From JAIYDJ01 sp031400505 (lineage in GTDB: Bacteria; Pseudomonadota; Alphaproteobacteria; Rhodobacterales; Rhodobacteraceae), in the NCBI GenBank assembly GCA_031400505.1, contig JANNPZ010000031.1, positions 1-64,000 of the forward strand: DNA of 64,000 nt, written 5' to 3'. Each line of letters begins with the position of its first letter. Positions within the stretch are counted from its first letter, which is position 1. The notes under the pieces were generated by a model. That model saw only the letters and a list, made by a program, of their open reading frames with translations. It searched no databases and was not told where the DNA came from. This document shows, piece after piece, positions 18,301-26,918 of this stretch. A program made the translations under genes and the position numbers.

Positions 18301-20784
18301 TCGAACCGTCTGATCGCCATGCAGGCGGTCGAGGTGAAGGAAGGCGAAAACCTGATCCCGATGCCGGTCACCGACGACTGGGGCACCGGGGTCTATGTCA
18401 CAGTACAGGTTCTGCGCCCGATGGATATGGCGGCGGGCCGCAATCCGGCCCGTGCGCTTGGTCTGACCCATGCCACCATCGACCCCGGCACTCGCGCGCT
18501 GAAAGCCACGATTGAAACCGCCGCCGAAGCCGCACCGCGCGGCCCGATGGAGGTGGTGGTCAAGGTCGCGGGCGTGCTGCCTGGCGATACTGCCTATGCC
18601 ACGATTGCCGCCGTGGACGTAGGGATCCTGAACCTGACCAGCTTCCGGTCGCCCGACCCGCAAGGCCACTACTTTGGTCAGCGCAAGCTGGGCGTGGGCA
18701 TCCGCGATATCTATGGCCGGTTGATCGACGGGCTGAACGGGGCAGAAGGCGTGGTCCGATCCGGCGGCGATGCGGGCGCGCAGGCCCGCCTGCAAGCCCC
18801 CCCGCCCACCGAGGAACTGGTATCCTACTTCACCGGCCCGTTGCAGGTCGGCGCCGATGGCTATGTTCGGACCAGCTTTGATCTGCCGTCATTCAATGGC
18901 ACGGTCAAGGTGATGGCCGTCGTGTGGTCCAAACGCGGGGTGGGGCAGGCCGAGGCAGAGGTTCTGGTCCGCGACCCGGTCGTGGTGACCGCAAGCCTGC
19001 CGCGCTTCATGGCACCGGGCGACACGTCGCGGCTGCTGCTGGAAATCGTGCATGCCACCGGGCCGTCGGGCCGCATGTCGCTGGATGTGTCATCGGCGGG
19101 ACTGACCTTGGGGGCGGTGCCGTCGGGGTTTGATCTGGGCGACAAGGCCAAGGTCGTCTATGCGGTTCCGGTCACGGCGCAAACCGCCGGGGTGCAGACC
19201 ATCGAGGTGGCCCTTGTCACCCCCGATGGCAAGCAGCTGAAAAAGACGCTGACCATCCCGGTGCAGGTCAATGACCCGGAAATTGTGCGGGTGTCCCGGC
19301 TTGATCTTGCCAAAGGGCAAAGCTTTACCTTCGATCAGAACGCGTTCGACGGACTGCTTCCTGCGACGGCCAAGGCGACGATGGCCATCGGCCCAATCGC
19401 CCGGCTGAACGCCCCCGGCGTGTTGTCGGCGCTGGACCGCTATCCCTATGGCTGCACCGAGCAGATCACCTCCAAGGCGCTGCCGCTCTTGTATTTCGAC
19501 GAAGTTGCCCGCGCGATGAGCCTGCCGGGGGCCGACAACATCGGCGCGCGGATCGAACAGGCAGTGGCAGAGGTGCTGACCAATCAGTCCTCCAATGGCG
19601 GTTTCGGGCTGTGGGGGCCGTCGGATGGCGACATGTGGCTCGATGCCTTTGTCACCGATTTCCTGAGCCGGGCTAGGGCGCGCGGCTATGCCGTGCCTGA
19701 CGTCGCCTTCCGTCAGGCCTTGGACAACCTGCGCAATCAGGTCAACTACTACGTCGATTTCGACAAAGGGGGGGAGCCTTTGGCCTATGCGCTGATGGTG
19801 CTCGCGCGCGAAGGGGCGGCGGCGGTGGGCGATCTGCGCTACTATGCCGACGTCAAGGGCGACGCCTTTGCCACGCCAACCGCGCAGGCACAGCTTGGGG
19901 CGGCACTGGCGAGTTATGGCGACCAACCGCGCGCCGATGCGATGTTCCGCCGGGCGGCGGCGGCGCTGAATGCGCTGCAAGGGCCTGACATCGAACAGAT
20001 CTTCCGCGCCGACTATGGCACCAACCACCGCGACGCGGCGGCGGTGCTGACGCTGGCGGTCGAGGCGGGATCGACGGCGGTGGACCGCGAGGCGCTGACC
20101 GACCGCATTGCAGGCACTGCCGCCTTGTCTACCCAAGAGGCGACCTGGACACTGCTGGCCGCGAACGCGCTGATCGACCGGCCTGCGGCGGATGGCATCA
20201 CGATCAACGGCACCGCTGCAAGTGGCCCGCTGGTGCAGGTGCTGGACGCCGCCGCCACGCAACCCATTGTTGTGGCGAACACTTCGGCCGGTGATACCAC
20301 GCTGACGATCACCAGCTACGGGGTTCCGTCGCAGGCCGAGCCGGCGGGTGGCAACGGTTACGGCATCAGCCGGACTTACTACGATTTGACGGGGCAAGAG
20401 GTTTCGCTGGACGCCGTCGGCATCGGCGCACGGCTGGTTGTGGTGCTGCAGGTCACGCCCTTTGGTCGCGGCGAGGCGCGGCTGATGGTGTCCGATCCGC
20501 TGCCTGCCGGGTTCGAGATTGACAACCCGAACCTGATCTCGGGCGGAAGCCTTGCCAACCTTGACTGGTTGCATACCGAAACCGAAGTGGCCCACACCGA
20601 GTTCCGGCAGGACAGGTTCCTTGCCGCGATCGACCGGTATGATGCCAACTCGTTCCGTCTGTCGTACATCGTGCGGGCCGTGTCGCCGGGGACGTTCCAC
20701 CATCCGGCAGCCTCGGTCGAAGACATGTACCGCCCTGATTTCAAGGCGCGATCCGAAACCGGACGCGTCACGATTTCCGAGTGA
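15355..20784 (+). CDS. Bacterial alpha-2-macroglobulin with N-terminal PAN/apple domain
   Basis: An 1809-residue exported protease trap. A signal peptide ends near SAPAFSQ. A PAN/apple-like domain follows, with four cysteines in about 45 residues (CERACLSSTRC to SCFAKS), then a helical TPR-like region, a chain of macroglobulin beta-domains and the thioester domain with YGCTEQ (Cys1367). It ends in a receptor-domain-like region. Unlike E. coli YfhM there is no lipobox cysteine after the signal peptide, so it should be soluble in the periplasm. GAGGAGG at 15341-15347 places the start at ATG 15355 (15352 is possible). It is coupled to pbpC, as in other proteobacteria. Confidence 0.92.
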   Translation: MRTLFLTALAVLALASAPAFSQTLVPEKRLVLSQDVDLPGGDIASYFDTTLEACERACLSSTRCTAFTFNTKNNSCFAKSNPGTAAVFPGAYSGHVITAPAGVETRARARRDELAFLADWDISAATGQAESLANAHVTDGWTNEEHLASAAAAEADGDFDLAMRYTGAALNLSDSAEGWAEYARLLLAASNVSGADQGALRDRAFQAAINGYLRSENKALQHTVLVALGQAAEAVGRGRDTVQALRLAQTLQQRDDTAVALDDAIGKYGFRLVENEVQTDTPRPRICANFSEDLVPSGVDYSSFVQLPEPGMPIAFDGYRQLCVEGVTRGTRTTVTFREGLPAADGQSLIKSVPITAYIRDRSPGVRFPGRGYVLPQTGGASVPVETVNTTKLDLTLFRVTDRNLLRALQNGYFGTPMPDYQEEYFNGEVGSQIWSGTAEVGQEINTDVTTRLPMDQALAGQPAGIYALKAAVPGVDPYVTPAGWQWFVVSDLGLTTLTGTDGLHVFVRALGSAAAKPGVLVELLSKANEILGTATTDAQGYARFEPGLLQGTAGSGPALVVLREGSGDVAFLSLTEPEFDLSDRGVEGRQAAPPVDVFLTTDRGAYRAGETVYATALARDAGAEAISGLPLTAILSRPDGVEYSRALVSDWGGGYVFSLPIAGSAPRGVWRVELRADLDAAALTAATFLVEDFLPERIDFDLTLADAPIRLGDAPQLDVDARYLFGAPGADLAVEGEVLLRAATELEAFPGYVFGRHDEPFSAQQESFGGDRTDAAGQAQLDLSLPQVDDPLRPLEARVTVRVAEGSGRPVERRVSRLLTPSQPMIGVKPSFDEVVAEGTEARFQIIAIGPDLAPTAMPAKWTLTRIETKYQWYQSFGNWNWEPVISRAVVSEGDILLADGPVEIAAPVQWGEYELLVERSDGQVAATSTTFYAGWYAPADVSATPDTLELSLDRDAYKPGDTAMLRVVPRAAGTALISVLSNRLIAMQAVEVKEGENLIPMPVTDDWGTGVYVTVQVLRPMDMAAGRNPARALGLTHATIDPGTRALKATIETAAEAAPRGPMEVVVKVAGVLPGDTAYATIAAVDVGILNLTSFRSPDPQGHYFGQRKLGVGIRDIYGRLIDGLNGAEGVVRSGGDAGAQARLQAPPPTEELVSYFTGPLQVGADGYVRTSFDLPSFNGTVKVMAVVWSKRGVGQAEAEVLVRDPVVVTASLPRFMAPGDTSRLLLEIVHATGPSGRMSLDVSSAGLTLGAVPSGFDLGDKAKVVYAVPVTAQTAGVQTIEVALVTPDGKQLKKTLTIPVQVNDPEIVRVSRLDLAKGQSFTFDQNAFDGLLPATAKATMAIGPIARLNAPGVLSALDRYPYGCTEQITSKALPLLYFDEVARAMSLPGADNIGARIEQAVAEVLTNQSSNGGFGLWGPSDGDMWLDAFVTDFLSRARARGYAVPDVAFRQALDNLRNQVNYYVDFDKGGEPLAYALMVLAREGAAAVGDLRYYADVKGDAFATPTAQAQLGAALASYGDQPRADAMFRRAAAALNALQGPDIEQIFRADYGTNHRDAAAVLTLAVEAGSTAVDREALTDRIAGTAALSTQEATWTLLAANALIDRPAADGITINGTAASGPLVQVLDAAATQPIVVANTSAGDTTLTITSYGVPSQAEPAGGNGYGISRTYYDLTGQEVSLDAVGIGARLVVVLQVTPFGRGEARLMVSDPLPAGFEIDNPNLISGGSLANLDWLHTETEVAHTEFRQDRFLAAIDRYDANSFRLSYIVRAVSPGTFHHPAASVEDMYRPDFKARSETGRVTISE

Positions 20785-22811
20785 GGTCGCGTCCGATCTG
20801 GGCTTTGTCGGCGGGCCTTTGGCTCGCCGCCTTTGGCCGGGACCGGGTGGAGGGCTGGATCGAGGCGACGGTGCTGCCGCCCCTTCTGGTGCAAACCTCG
20901 GTCGAGGTGCTGGACCGCGACGGCGATCTGCTGCGCGCCTACACCGTGGCAGATGGCCGCTGGCGGTTGGCGGTGGGCGAGGTGGACGCGGGCTATCTGG
21001 CGTTGCTGGTGGCTTATGAGGACAAGCGGTTTTACGACCACGCCGGGGTGGACGCCAAGGCGGCGTTGCGGGCGGTTGCGCAAGCCGTGTGGAACGGACG
21101 GGTGGTGTCGGGGGGGTCGACCCTGACGATGCAGGTCGCGCGGCTTCTGGAAGAGACCGGCACCGGGGCCTGGGCGGGCAAGCTGCGGCAGGCGCGGGTG
21201 GCGCTGGCGCTGGAACGGCGGCTGTCAAAGCCGGAGATTTTGCAGCTATATCTGCACCTTGCGCCATTCGGCGGCAATCTGGAGGGGGTGCGGGCCGCGA
21301 GCTTGTCCTACTTTGGCAAGGAGCCCCGGCGCTTGACCCCTGCCGAAGCGGCGCTGCTGGTCGCCATCCCGCAAGCCCCCGAATCCCGCCGCCCCGACCG
21401 GTCAGTCGAGCGCGCCACCGATGCCCGCGACCGGGTTCTGGCGCGGGGTGCGCGGGATGGGATTTTCGATGCGGATCAGATCAAGGCCGCCCGCACCGAG
21501 GCTGTGCCCACCCGCCGCCGTGCCTTTCCTGCCCTTGCCCCGCATCTGGCCGACCGGGCGCGCCGCGAAAACCCTGCGGCACAAACCCACCGGCTGACCA
21601 TCGACCGCGCCTTGCAGACCGCGCTTGAAGAACTGGCCGCCGATGCAGTCACCGGGCAGGGCGACAGGCTGGGGGTGGCGATGGTGGTGGCGGATCACAG
21701 CGCCGGAGAAGTGATCGCCTCGGTCGGATCGGCGGGGTTTGCCGATGCGCGGGCCGGTTATGTGGACATGACGACAGCCTTGCGCAGTCCGGGATCGACG
21801 CTGAAGCCGTTGATCTATGGCCTCGCGTTTGACGACGGCCTGGCGCATCCCGAAACGACGCTGGAGGATCGTCCGACAGACTTCGCAGGCTACCGCCCGC
21901 AGAACTTTGACCGTCAATATCACGGCACGATCCGTGCCCGCGAAGCCTTGCAGATGTCGCTGAACATCCCGGTGATCTTGCTGACCGATGCTTTGGGACC
22001 GGCCAAGCTGATGGCGGCGCTGGACCGGGCCGGGGTGCGGTTCGTGGTGCCGGGGGGGCAACCGGGGTTGGCGGTGGCCTTGGGTGGGGTCGGGGTGACC
22101 CTACAAGATATGGTGCAGCTGTATGCCACCATAGCAAGGGGTGGGGTGTCTCTGCCGCTGACTACCCGGCTGGACGGGGCGCGAGGGGAGGGTCAGCGGG
22201 TGATCGGGGCGGCGGCGGCCTGGCAGGTCGGCGACATTCTGGCGGGCCTCGCACCACCTCCGGGGGCCCCGGAAAACCGCCTCGCCTACAAGACCGGCAC
22301 CAGTTACGGCCACCGCGACGCCTGGGCCATCGGCTTTGACGGGAGCCACGTGATCGGTGTCTGGATGGGGCGGCCCGATGGCACGCCGGTTCCGGGGGTC
22401 TTTGGTGCCGACCTTGCCGCGCCCGTGCTGTTTCAGGCCTTTGCAAGGCTGAAACCGACGCTGGCCCCGCAACCACCTGCGCCGCCTGCGACCTTGCTGG
22501 TATCAAATGCGCAACTGCCGCAACCCTTGCAGAAGTTCCGCTCGCGCAGCGCCGCATTTCAGCCCGATGCCGATGCCCCCGTCGTTGCGTTTCCCCCTGA
22601 CGGGGCCGAGGTTGAGCTGCTGCCGGACGGCCTGATGGTGCGCGTTTCGGGGGGGCGCGCACCGTTTACCTGGCTGGTCGATGGTCACCCCATAGCCCTG
22701 TCGATGCGCGACAGGCAGGCTATGTTGGCGCAGATCGGGCGCGGGTTCGTCACGCTGTCGGTGATCGACGCCGAAGGGCGGTCAGCCCGTGCAAAGGTGC
22801 GTTTGCGCTAG
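20781..22811 (+). CDS. pbpC: Penicillin-binding protein 1C (bifunctional glycosyltransferase/transpeptidase)
   Basis: A 676-residue class-A-type PBP. The N-terminal membrane segment is followed by a GT51 domain with catalytic Glu80 in AYEDKRFYDH and the GGSTLTMQ motif. The transpeptidase domain contains Ser339 (SxxK, GSTLK), an MSLN motif and KTGTSYG. The C-terminal 90 or so residues form the PBP1C-specific beta domain (BiPBP_C). GTG at 20781 overlaps the stop of the macroglobulin gene as GTGA. PBP1C is thought to patch cell-wall damage and to work with alpha-2-macroglobulin as an envelope defence pair; that role is from other species. Confidence 0.92.
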   Translation: MRSRPIWALSAGLWLAAFGRDRVEGWIEATVLPPLLVQTSVEVLDRDGDLLRAYTVADGRWRLAVGEVDAGYLALLVAYEDKRFYDHAGVDAKAALRAVAQAVWNGRVVSGGSTLTMQVARLLEETGTGAWAGKLRQARVALALERRLSKPEILQLYLHLAPFGGNLEGVRAASLSYFGKEPRRLTPAEAALLVAIPQAPESRRPDRSVERATDARDRVLARGARDGIFDADQIKAARTEAVPTRRRAFPALAPHLADRARRENPAAQTHRLTIDRALQTALEELAADAVTGQGDRLGVAMVVADHSAGEVIASVGSAGFADARAGYVDMTTALRSPGSTLKPLIYGLAFDDGLAHPETTLEDRPTDFAGYRPQNFDRQYHGTIRAREALQMSLNIPVILLTDALGPAKLMAALDRAGVRFVVPGGQPGLAVALGGVGVTLQDMVQLYATIARGGVSLPLTTRLDGARGEGQRVIGAAAAWQVGDILAGLAPPPGAPENRLAYKTGTSYGHRDAWAIGFDGSHVIGVWMGRPDGTPVPGVFGADLAAPVLFQAFARLKPTLAPQPPAPPATLLVSNAQLPQPLQKFRSRSAAFQPDADAPVVAFPPDGAEVELLPDGLMVRVSGGRAPFTWLVDGHPIALSMRDRQAMLAQIGRGFVTLSVIDAEGRSARAKVRLR

Positions 22812-22862
22812 GAAATTCCGGCTCACCCCTTTTCGCCGGCTGTAGGCCCGCCGTGCGAACCA

Positions 22863-24026
22863 TCAGACCCTTTCGATGGCCAAAGCGATCCCCTGACCGC
22901 CCCCGATGCACATGGTGATCAGCGCGGTGCGCCCGCCTGTTCTTTCCAATTCGTGCAGCGCCTTCACAACCAGCATCGCCCCCGTTGCCCCCACCGGATG
23001 CCCCAATGCCACCGCCCCGCCGTTGGGATTGACCCGCGCCGGGTCCAGCCCCAACTCGCGGGTCACGGCGATGGCTTGTGCGGCAAACGCCTCGTTCGAT
23101 TCGACCAGATCAAAGGCCGACGGCGCGATCCCGAGTTTGGCGCACAGCGCGCGGACCGCCGGGATCGGTCCGATCCCCATCACAGTCGGATCAACCCCGG
23201 CATGAGCATAACCCATGATCCGCGCCCGGGGTTTCAGTCCCGGGGCCATCCGGGCCAGCACCAGCGCCGCCGCCCCGTCGTTTATGCCGGATGCGTTGCC
23301 CGCCGTGACGGTGCCATCCTTTTGAAACACCGGGCGCAGCGCCGCGAGCGCCGCAGTAGAGGTCGCCTTGGGATGTTCATCCTGCGCAAACCTGACGGTG
23401 CCCTTGCGCGTCTCCATCTCGATCGGAACAATCTGTTCGCTGAAATATCCCGCCGCAATCGCCGCAGCCGCGCGGGTCTGGCTGGTCAGCGAAAAGTCGT
23501 CCTGATCCGACCGTGTGATGCCATATCGCGCGGCCACATTTTCGGCAGTCACCCCCATGTGTCCAGTGCCGAACGGGCAGGTCAAAGCGCCCGTCATCAT
23601 GTCCACGGCCTTTGTATCCCCCATCTTTTGCCCGAATCGCGCGGCGGGCAGGATGTAGGGGCTGCGCGACATGCACTCGGCCCCGCCTGCGAGTGCAAAC
23701 TCGGCGTCCCCCAGCATCAGCGATTGCACCGCCGAGACCACGGCTTGCGCGCCGGAACCGCACAGACGGTTGACGTTCATCGCGGGTGTTGTTTCGGGTA
23801 CGCCCGCCTCCATCGCGGCGACTCGGCCCAGATACATGTCGCGCGGTTCGGTGTTGATCACATGGCCGAAAACGACATGCCCGATCCGGGCCGGATCAAC
23901 CCCGGCGCGGGTCAGTGCGGCCTTGGTTGCGGCGGTGGCAAGGTCGATGGGCGGTATTCCAGCCAATGAGCCGCCAAAGCTGCCGATGGCGGTCCGGGTG
24001 GCGGAAAGGATGACGATGTCGGTCAT
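22863..24026 (-). CDS. Acetyl-CoA C-acetyltransferase (thiolase)
   Basis: A 387-residue type-II thiolase. The nucleophile is Cys89 in NRLCGSGAQA; the second half contains GGAVALGHPVGATG and the final CIGGGQG cysteine loop. It condenses two acetyl-CoA to acetoacetyl-CoA or runs in the degradative direction; PHB synthesis (PhaA) or broad-range BktB roles cannot be separated here. A long in-frame upstream extension to 24482 is Pro/Ser/Arg-rich and antisense to the MFS gene, so it is not coding. ATG 24026 has AGGTG just upstream. No phaB or phaC is nearby. Confidence 0.88.
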   Translation of the reverse strand: MTDIVILSATRTAIGSFGGSLAGIPPIDLATAATKAALTRAGVDPARIGHVVFGHVINTEPRDMYLGRVAAMEAGVPETTPAMNVNRLCGSGAQAVVSAVQSLMLGDAEFALAGGAECMSRSPYILPAARFGQKMGDTKAVDMMTGALTCPFGTGHMGVTAENVAARYGITRSDQDDFSLTSQTRAAAAIAAGYFSEQIVPIEMETRKGTVRFAQDEHPKATSTAALAALRPVFQKDGTVTAGNASGINDGAAALVLARMAPGLKPRARIMGYAHAGVDPTVMGIGPIPAVRALCAKLGIAPSAFDLVESNEAFAAQAIAVTRELGLDPARVNPNGGAVALGHPVGATGAMLVVKALHELERTGGRTALITMCIGGGQGIALAIERV

Positions 24027-24091
24027 GGGGCACCTGTTTTGATCGGTATCATCAAAGGCTGACGCAAAAGGCCGGGCCGCGCAAGGCATGC

Positions 24092-25246
24092 ATGGTTGAC
24101 TACCACGCCGCGACGCGGGACACCCGCCCGCAGGCAAAGGGGGTTCGTGTGCGACAGGCTTTGAGCGATCACATTGGACTGCTGATTGTGGGTATAGCCA
24201 CGTTCGTGCTGATGGGGGCTGGGCAATCGCTGTACGGTCCTGCGATGCCCGCTTTCGCGCGCGCTCATGACATCGGGCTTGCTGCGTCAGGGTTGGTGGT
24301 GTCGGCCCATTGGGTGGGGTGCTTTGCCGGGGTGGCCGTGATGTATCTGCGCCCCGGGCTGATCGGGCCGCGTGGGGTGCTGGCCTGGATGGGTCTTGGC
24401 TCTGGGGTGATCGCGGCCGGGTTGGGTTGGGGGGTGACGCTGTTTGGGGCGATCGTGTTCGGCCTTGGGTATGGGGCGGCAACCGTTGTATTCAACCCGC
24501 GTGTTCTGCGGGCGTTCGGGGTGCGCGGACCGGGAATGATGAGCCTGCTGAACGCCTGTTTCGGGATCGGTGCAATTGCGGCCCCCTTGGTGTTCGTGGC
24601 GCTGGAAACCAATCCCACCTTGACCTTTGCGTTATTAGCAGGGCTATCCGGGCTGGTCTGGTTGGGGGCAGGCAGCGCGGTGGAGGCCACGGCCCCGTCG
24701 CAGCCAACCGCGGCCTTTCGCCCCGATTGGTTGATCCTGGGAATTGGCGCTGTGGTGATTGGGATCGAGGCTTGTCTGATCGGCCTTGGCCCCACCGCCC
24801 TGATTGCGGCGGGGCAGTCCGAAGTTGACGCCGCCCGCCTGCTGTCGATGTTCTTTGCTGCATTTCTGGGCGTGCGTCTGGTGCTGGTGTTTTCGGCGCA
24901 TCTCGTGGCATCGTTTACGCTGCTGATCATGGCTGCAGCGGGAAGCTGCGCGATGGCAATGGCGGCGGCGCTGATCGATCCGGCTGTGTTCTTTGTCGGC
25001 ATCGGGGTGTTTGCCGGGATGTTCTTTCAGGGGTATTTTGTGACGGCGCAGGGGCGGATGGGCCAAGACCCGCGCGTGGCTCCCACGGTCATCGCCGCCG
25101 GTCTGGTGGGGGGGATCGTGTCGCCATTGCTGCTGACCGGCATGTTTGGGATGTTGGGCGAACGCGGGTTCTTCTGGGTGATGTCGGGCATGGCGGGGCT
25201 GGTGATGGTGGTGGCACTGGTCGTGCGGCACAGGTTCGCGGCTTGA
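24092..25246 (+). CDS. Major facilitator superfamily transporter
   Basis: A 384-residue membrane protein with roughly twelve hydrophobic segments; no soluble domains. It resembles sugar/fucose-permease-like MFS proteins only in general layout, and I cannot name a substrate. ATG 24092 has GCAAGG five bases upstream; a GTG about 55 bases further in, behind an AAGGGGG tract, is an alternative that would trim the hydrophilic N-terminus. It is divergent from the thiolase gene across 65 bases. Confidence 0.75.
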   Translation: MVDYHAATRDTRPQAKGVRVRQALSDHIGLLIVGIATFVLMGAGQSLYGPAMPAFARAHDIGLAASGLVVSAHWVGCFAGVAVMYLRPGLIGPRGVLAWMGLGSGVIAAGLGWGVTLFGAIVFGLGYGAATVVFNPRVLRAFGVRGPGMMSLLNACFGIGAIAAPLVFVALETNPTLTFALLAGLSGLVWLGAGSAVEATAPSQPTAAFRPDWLILGIGAVVIGIEACLIGLGPTALIAAGQSEVDAARLLSMFFAAFLGVRLVLVFSAHLVASFTLLIMAAAGSCAMAMAAALIDPAVFFVGIGVFAGMFFQGYFVTAQGRMGQDPRVAPTVIAAGLVGGIVSPLLLTGMFGMLGERGFFWVMSGMAGLVMVVALVVRHRFAA

Positions 25247-25299
25247 CTGGGGGCCGGGCTGTGCCACATTGGGGTTGAGGCAGGTTAGAGGAGGCTTTC

Positions 25300-25650
25300 A
25301 TGTCGTATCTCGACAGTTTCGTGGTGCCGGTAAAGCGCGCCGATCTGGACGCCTATCGCCAGATTGCCGCTGAGATGGCGCGGCGGTGGCGCGGGTTGGG
25401 CGCGCTGACGGTGACCGAGGCTGTGGCCGACGGGCTGCCCTGGGGGCAGGCCACGTCCTTTCCGCGCGCCGTTCTGGCCGAGCCGGACGAGGTGGTCGTG
25501 GTGGCCACGATGACGTTCCGCAACAAGGCGCACAAGGATGCGGTGACCGCGGCGGCCTTTGCCGACCCGCAGATGCTGGCCCTGATGGAGCGCACCCCGG
25601 TGGACGGCGCGCGGATGATCTGGGGCGGGTTCGACATCATTGTGAACTAA
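25300..25650 (+). CDS. DUF1428 family protein
   Basis: A 116-residue protein of the DUF1428 family (YbaA-like dimeric alpha-beta barrel). Recognisable features are the N-terminal YLDSFVVPVKRADLDAYR, a central FPRAV and the C-terminal RMIWGGFDIIV. GAGGAGG lies eight bases before the ATG. No enzymatic function is established for the family; it is often annotated as an RNA-signal-recognition-like or stress-linked protein without proof. Confidence 0.85.
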   Translation: MSYLDSFVVPVKRADLDAYRQIAAEMARRWRGLGALTVTEAVADGLPWGQATSFPRAVLAEPDEVVVVATMTFRNKAHKDAVTAAAFADPQMLALMERTPVDGARMIWGGFDIIVN

Positions 25651-25660
25651 AGCTCATAGA

Positions 25661-26422
25661 CTACCTGACCTGCGGTGCCGCTTGCCCCGGACCGGGGGAT
25701 GGCAACGCCACTCTGCCGCGTTCGGTCAGCAGCCAGGCCGAGCGGCCCTCGACCACCACGGCGCTGAGCGGGCCACCGTAGGCCGCACTTGAATCGATGT
25801 TCAGGCGGTTCCCGTGGTGGCGCGCCTCGGGCAGGGCGGTGTGGCCATGCACGATCAGCGGGCCGTGGCTTGCCGGTTCTGACAGGAAGGGTTCCCGGAT
25901 CCAGACAAGGTCGGTCTCGCTCTGCTGGTCCAGCGGGATGAAGGGGCGGATGCCCGCATGCACGAAAACCGCCTCGCCGCGCTGATACATCGTGGGGCGG
26001 GCGGTCAGAAAGTCGACATGCACAGGGGGCACGGCCGCTACCGCATCGGCATGAACGCGGGCGGTCGGTCGGTCTGCGGGATTGTGGACCCCGTAGCTGT
26101 AAAGCGTGGCAGCCCCGCCAAGGCGCGGATGCAGCCAGCCAAGATCGGCGCGCAGGCCCGGGTCCTGCGCCTTGGGGTCCGCCAGAAAGATCGTGAACAT
26201 CCGGTCATGATTGCCTTTCAGGACGACCCAGTCCGCTCCATCTGCGATGCCGCGGCGCAGATACTCGATGACACCCGCACTGTCGGGCCCGCGATCCACC
26301 AGGTCGCCAACATGCACGACGGGGGCCGCGCCATGGCGGGCGACATCAGCGGCAACCAGGTCATGGGCCTGTTGCAGCAGGGTGAGATGGCCGTGAATGT
26401 CGCCGATGGCATAGGTGTGCAT
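25661..26422 (-). CDS. Metallophosphatase (PrpA/ApaH-like serine/threonine phosphatase family)
   Basis: A 253-residue calcineurin-like phosphatase. The metal motifs are in order: GDIHGH near the N-terminus, HVGDLVDRGPDS, GNHD, an internal VHAGI, and GHT near the C-terminus. This layout is that of lambda-phosphatase/PrpA-type enzymes acting on phosphoproteins or dinucleotides. The start is ATG 26422, at MHTYAIGDIHGH; an upstream Met is possible but lies outside the domain. It is convergent with the DUF1428 gene, ten bases apart, with no visible terminator. Confidence 0.85.
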   Translation of the reverse strand: MHTYAIGDIHGHLTLLQQAHDLVAADVARHGAAPVVHVGDLVDRGPDSAGVIEYLRRGIADGADWVVLKGNHDRMFTIFLADPKAQDPGLRADLGWLHPRLGGAATLYSYGVHNPADRPTARVHADAVAAVPPVHVDFLTARPTMYQRGEAVFVHAGIRPFIPLDQQSETDLVWIREPFLSEPASHGPLIVHGHTALPEARHHGNRLNIDSSAAYGGPLSAVVVEGRSAWLLTERGRVALPSPGPGQAAPQVR

Positions 26423-26473
26423 GATGTTTGTCCAAAAATTGGTGGTTTCACACCGCCGCACCCGTTGTGAAAA

Positions 26474-26494
26474 GCGGGGGTTTCACACCCCCGC
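26474..26494. repeat. Perfect 8-bp hairpin followed by a GATATTTGGGCCAAGATGAAAG element
   Basis: GCGGGGGT at 26474-26481 pairs with ACCCCCGC at 26487-26494 around a five-base loop. A related GTTTCACACC copy lies about 30 bases upstream, and the bases just downstream (to about 26529) read GATATTTGGGCCAAGATGAAAG. Similar hairpin-plus-GATATTT elements are, to my recollection, frequent between genes of Rhodobacterales. There is no U-tract, so it is not an ordinary intrinsic terminator. Confidence 0.5.
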
Positions 26495-26591
26495 GCCCCC
26501 GTGGGATATTTGGGCCAAGATGAAAGGGCAAGAGGCGGTCAATGCCATTGAGGTCAGATGAGTGGTCTGCGGGGATCGTGGGACCAAATCG

Positions 26592-26882
26592 CTAGGTCCA
26601 GATCCGCGCCGCCGCTGCCTGCCGGGTCATCAGGAACGCGACGGCACGTTCACAGGTATCAGGGTCAGTTTCGGTACTTGCGATGAAAGCGGTCTTGGCC
26701 AGGGTGATCGATCTTTTGTCAGACAATGCGACGTCGGGATTGCGGGTCGCGTGATGGGAGTGGTGCCGCGACCGTTTGGGCAAAGCATGCAGGCGGGCCG
26801 CGGCGCGGTCTTTGGCAAAGCCGTTGCAGGAGGCGAGCAGGCGTTGCCGGGGCGGGGTGGTGCATTTCATCTGGGGGTGCAT
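26592..26882 (-). CDS. Hypothetical protein, 96 residues, basic and His-rich
   Basis: The frame runs from ATG 26882 to 26592; a second Met five codons in (MKCTTPP) may be the real start. The product is basic, with a KRSRHHSHH cluster and a C-terminal helix-like half (DTCERAVAFLMTRQAAAARIW). I see no signal peptide, membrane segment or known motif, and no clear Shine-Dalgarno sequence. It lies 36 bases upstream of the serA 3' end on the same strand. It may be a conserved small protein of the group, or chance; alternative frames on the other strand look no better. Confidence 0.4.
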   Translation of the reverse strand: MHPQMKCTTPPRQRLLASCNGFAKDRAAARLHALPKRSRHHSHHATRNPDVALSDKRSITLAKTAFIASTETDPDTCERAVAFLMTRQAAAARIWT

Positions 26883-26918
26883 TGAGACACGGGCGCGGCG
26901 GGGGCCGCGCCCACAGCG

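Noticed and set aside
19090..21267. A 725-codon minus-strand frame opposite the macroglobulin and pbpC genes
   Set aside because: No domains, Arg/Gln-rich product, antisense to two well-supported genes.
24027..24482. Long N-terminal extension of the thiolase
   Set aside because: Pro/Ser/Arg-rich, overlaps the divergent MFS gene, and the thiolase fold begins at the ATG at 24026.
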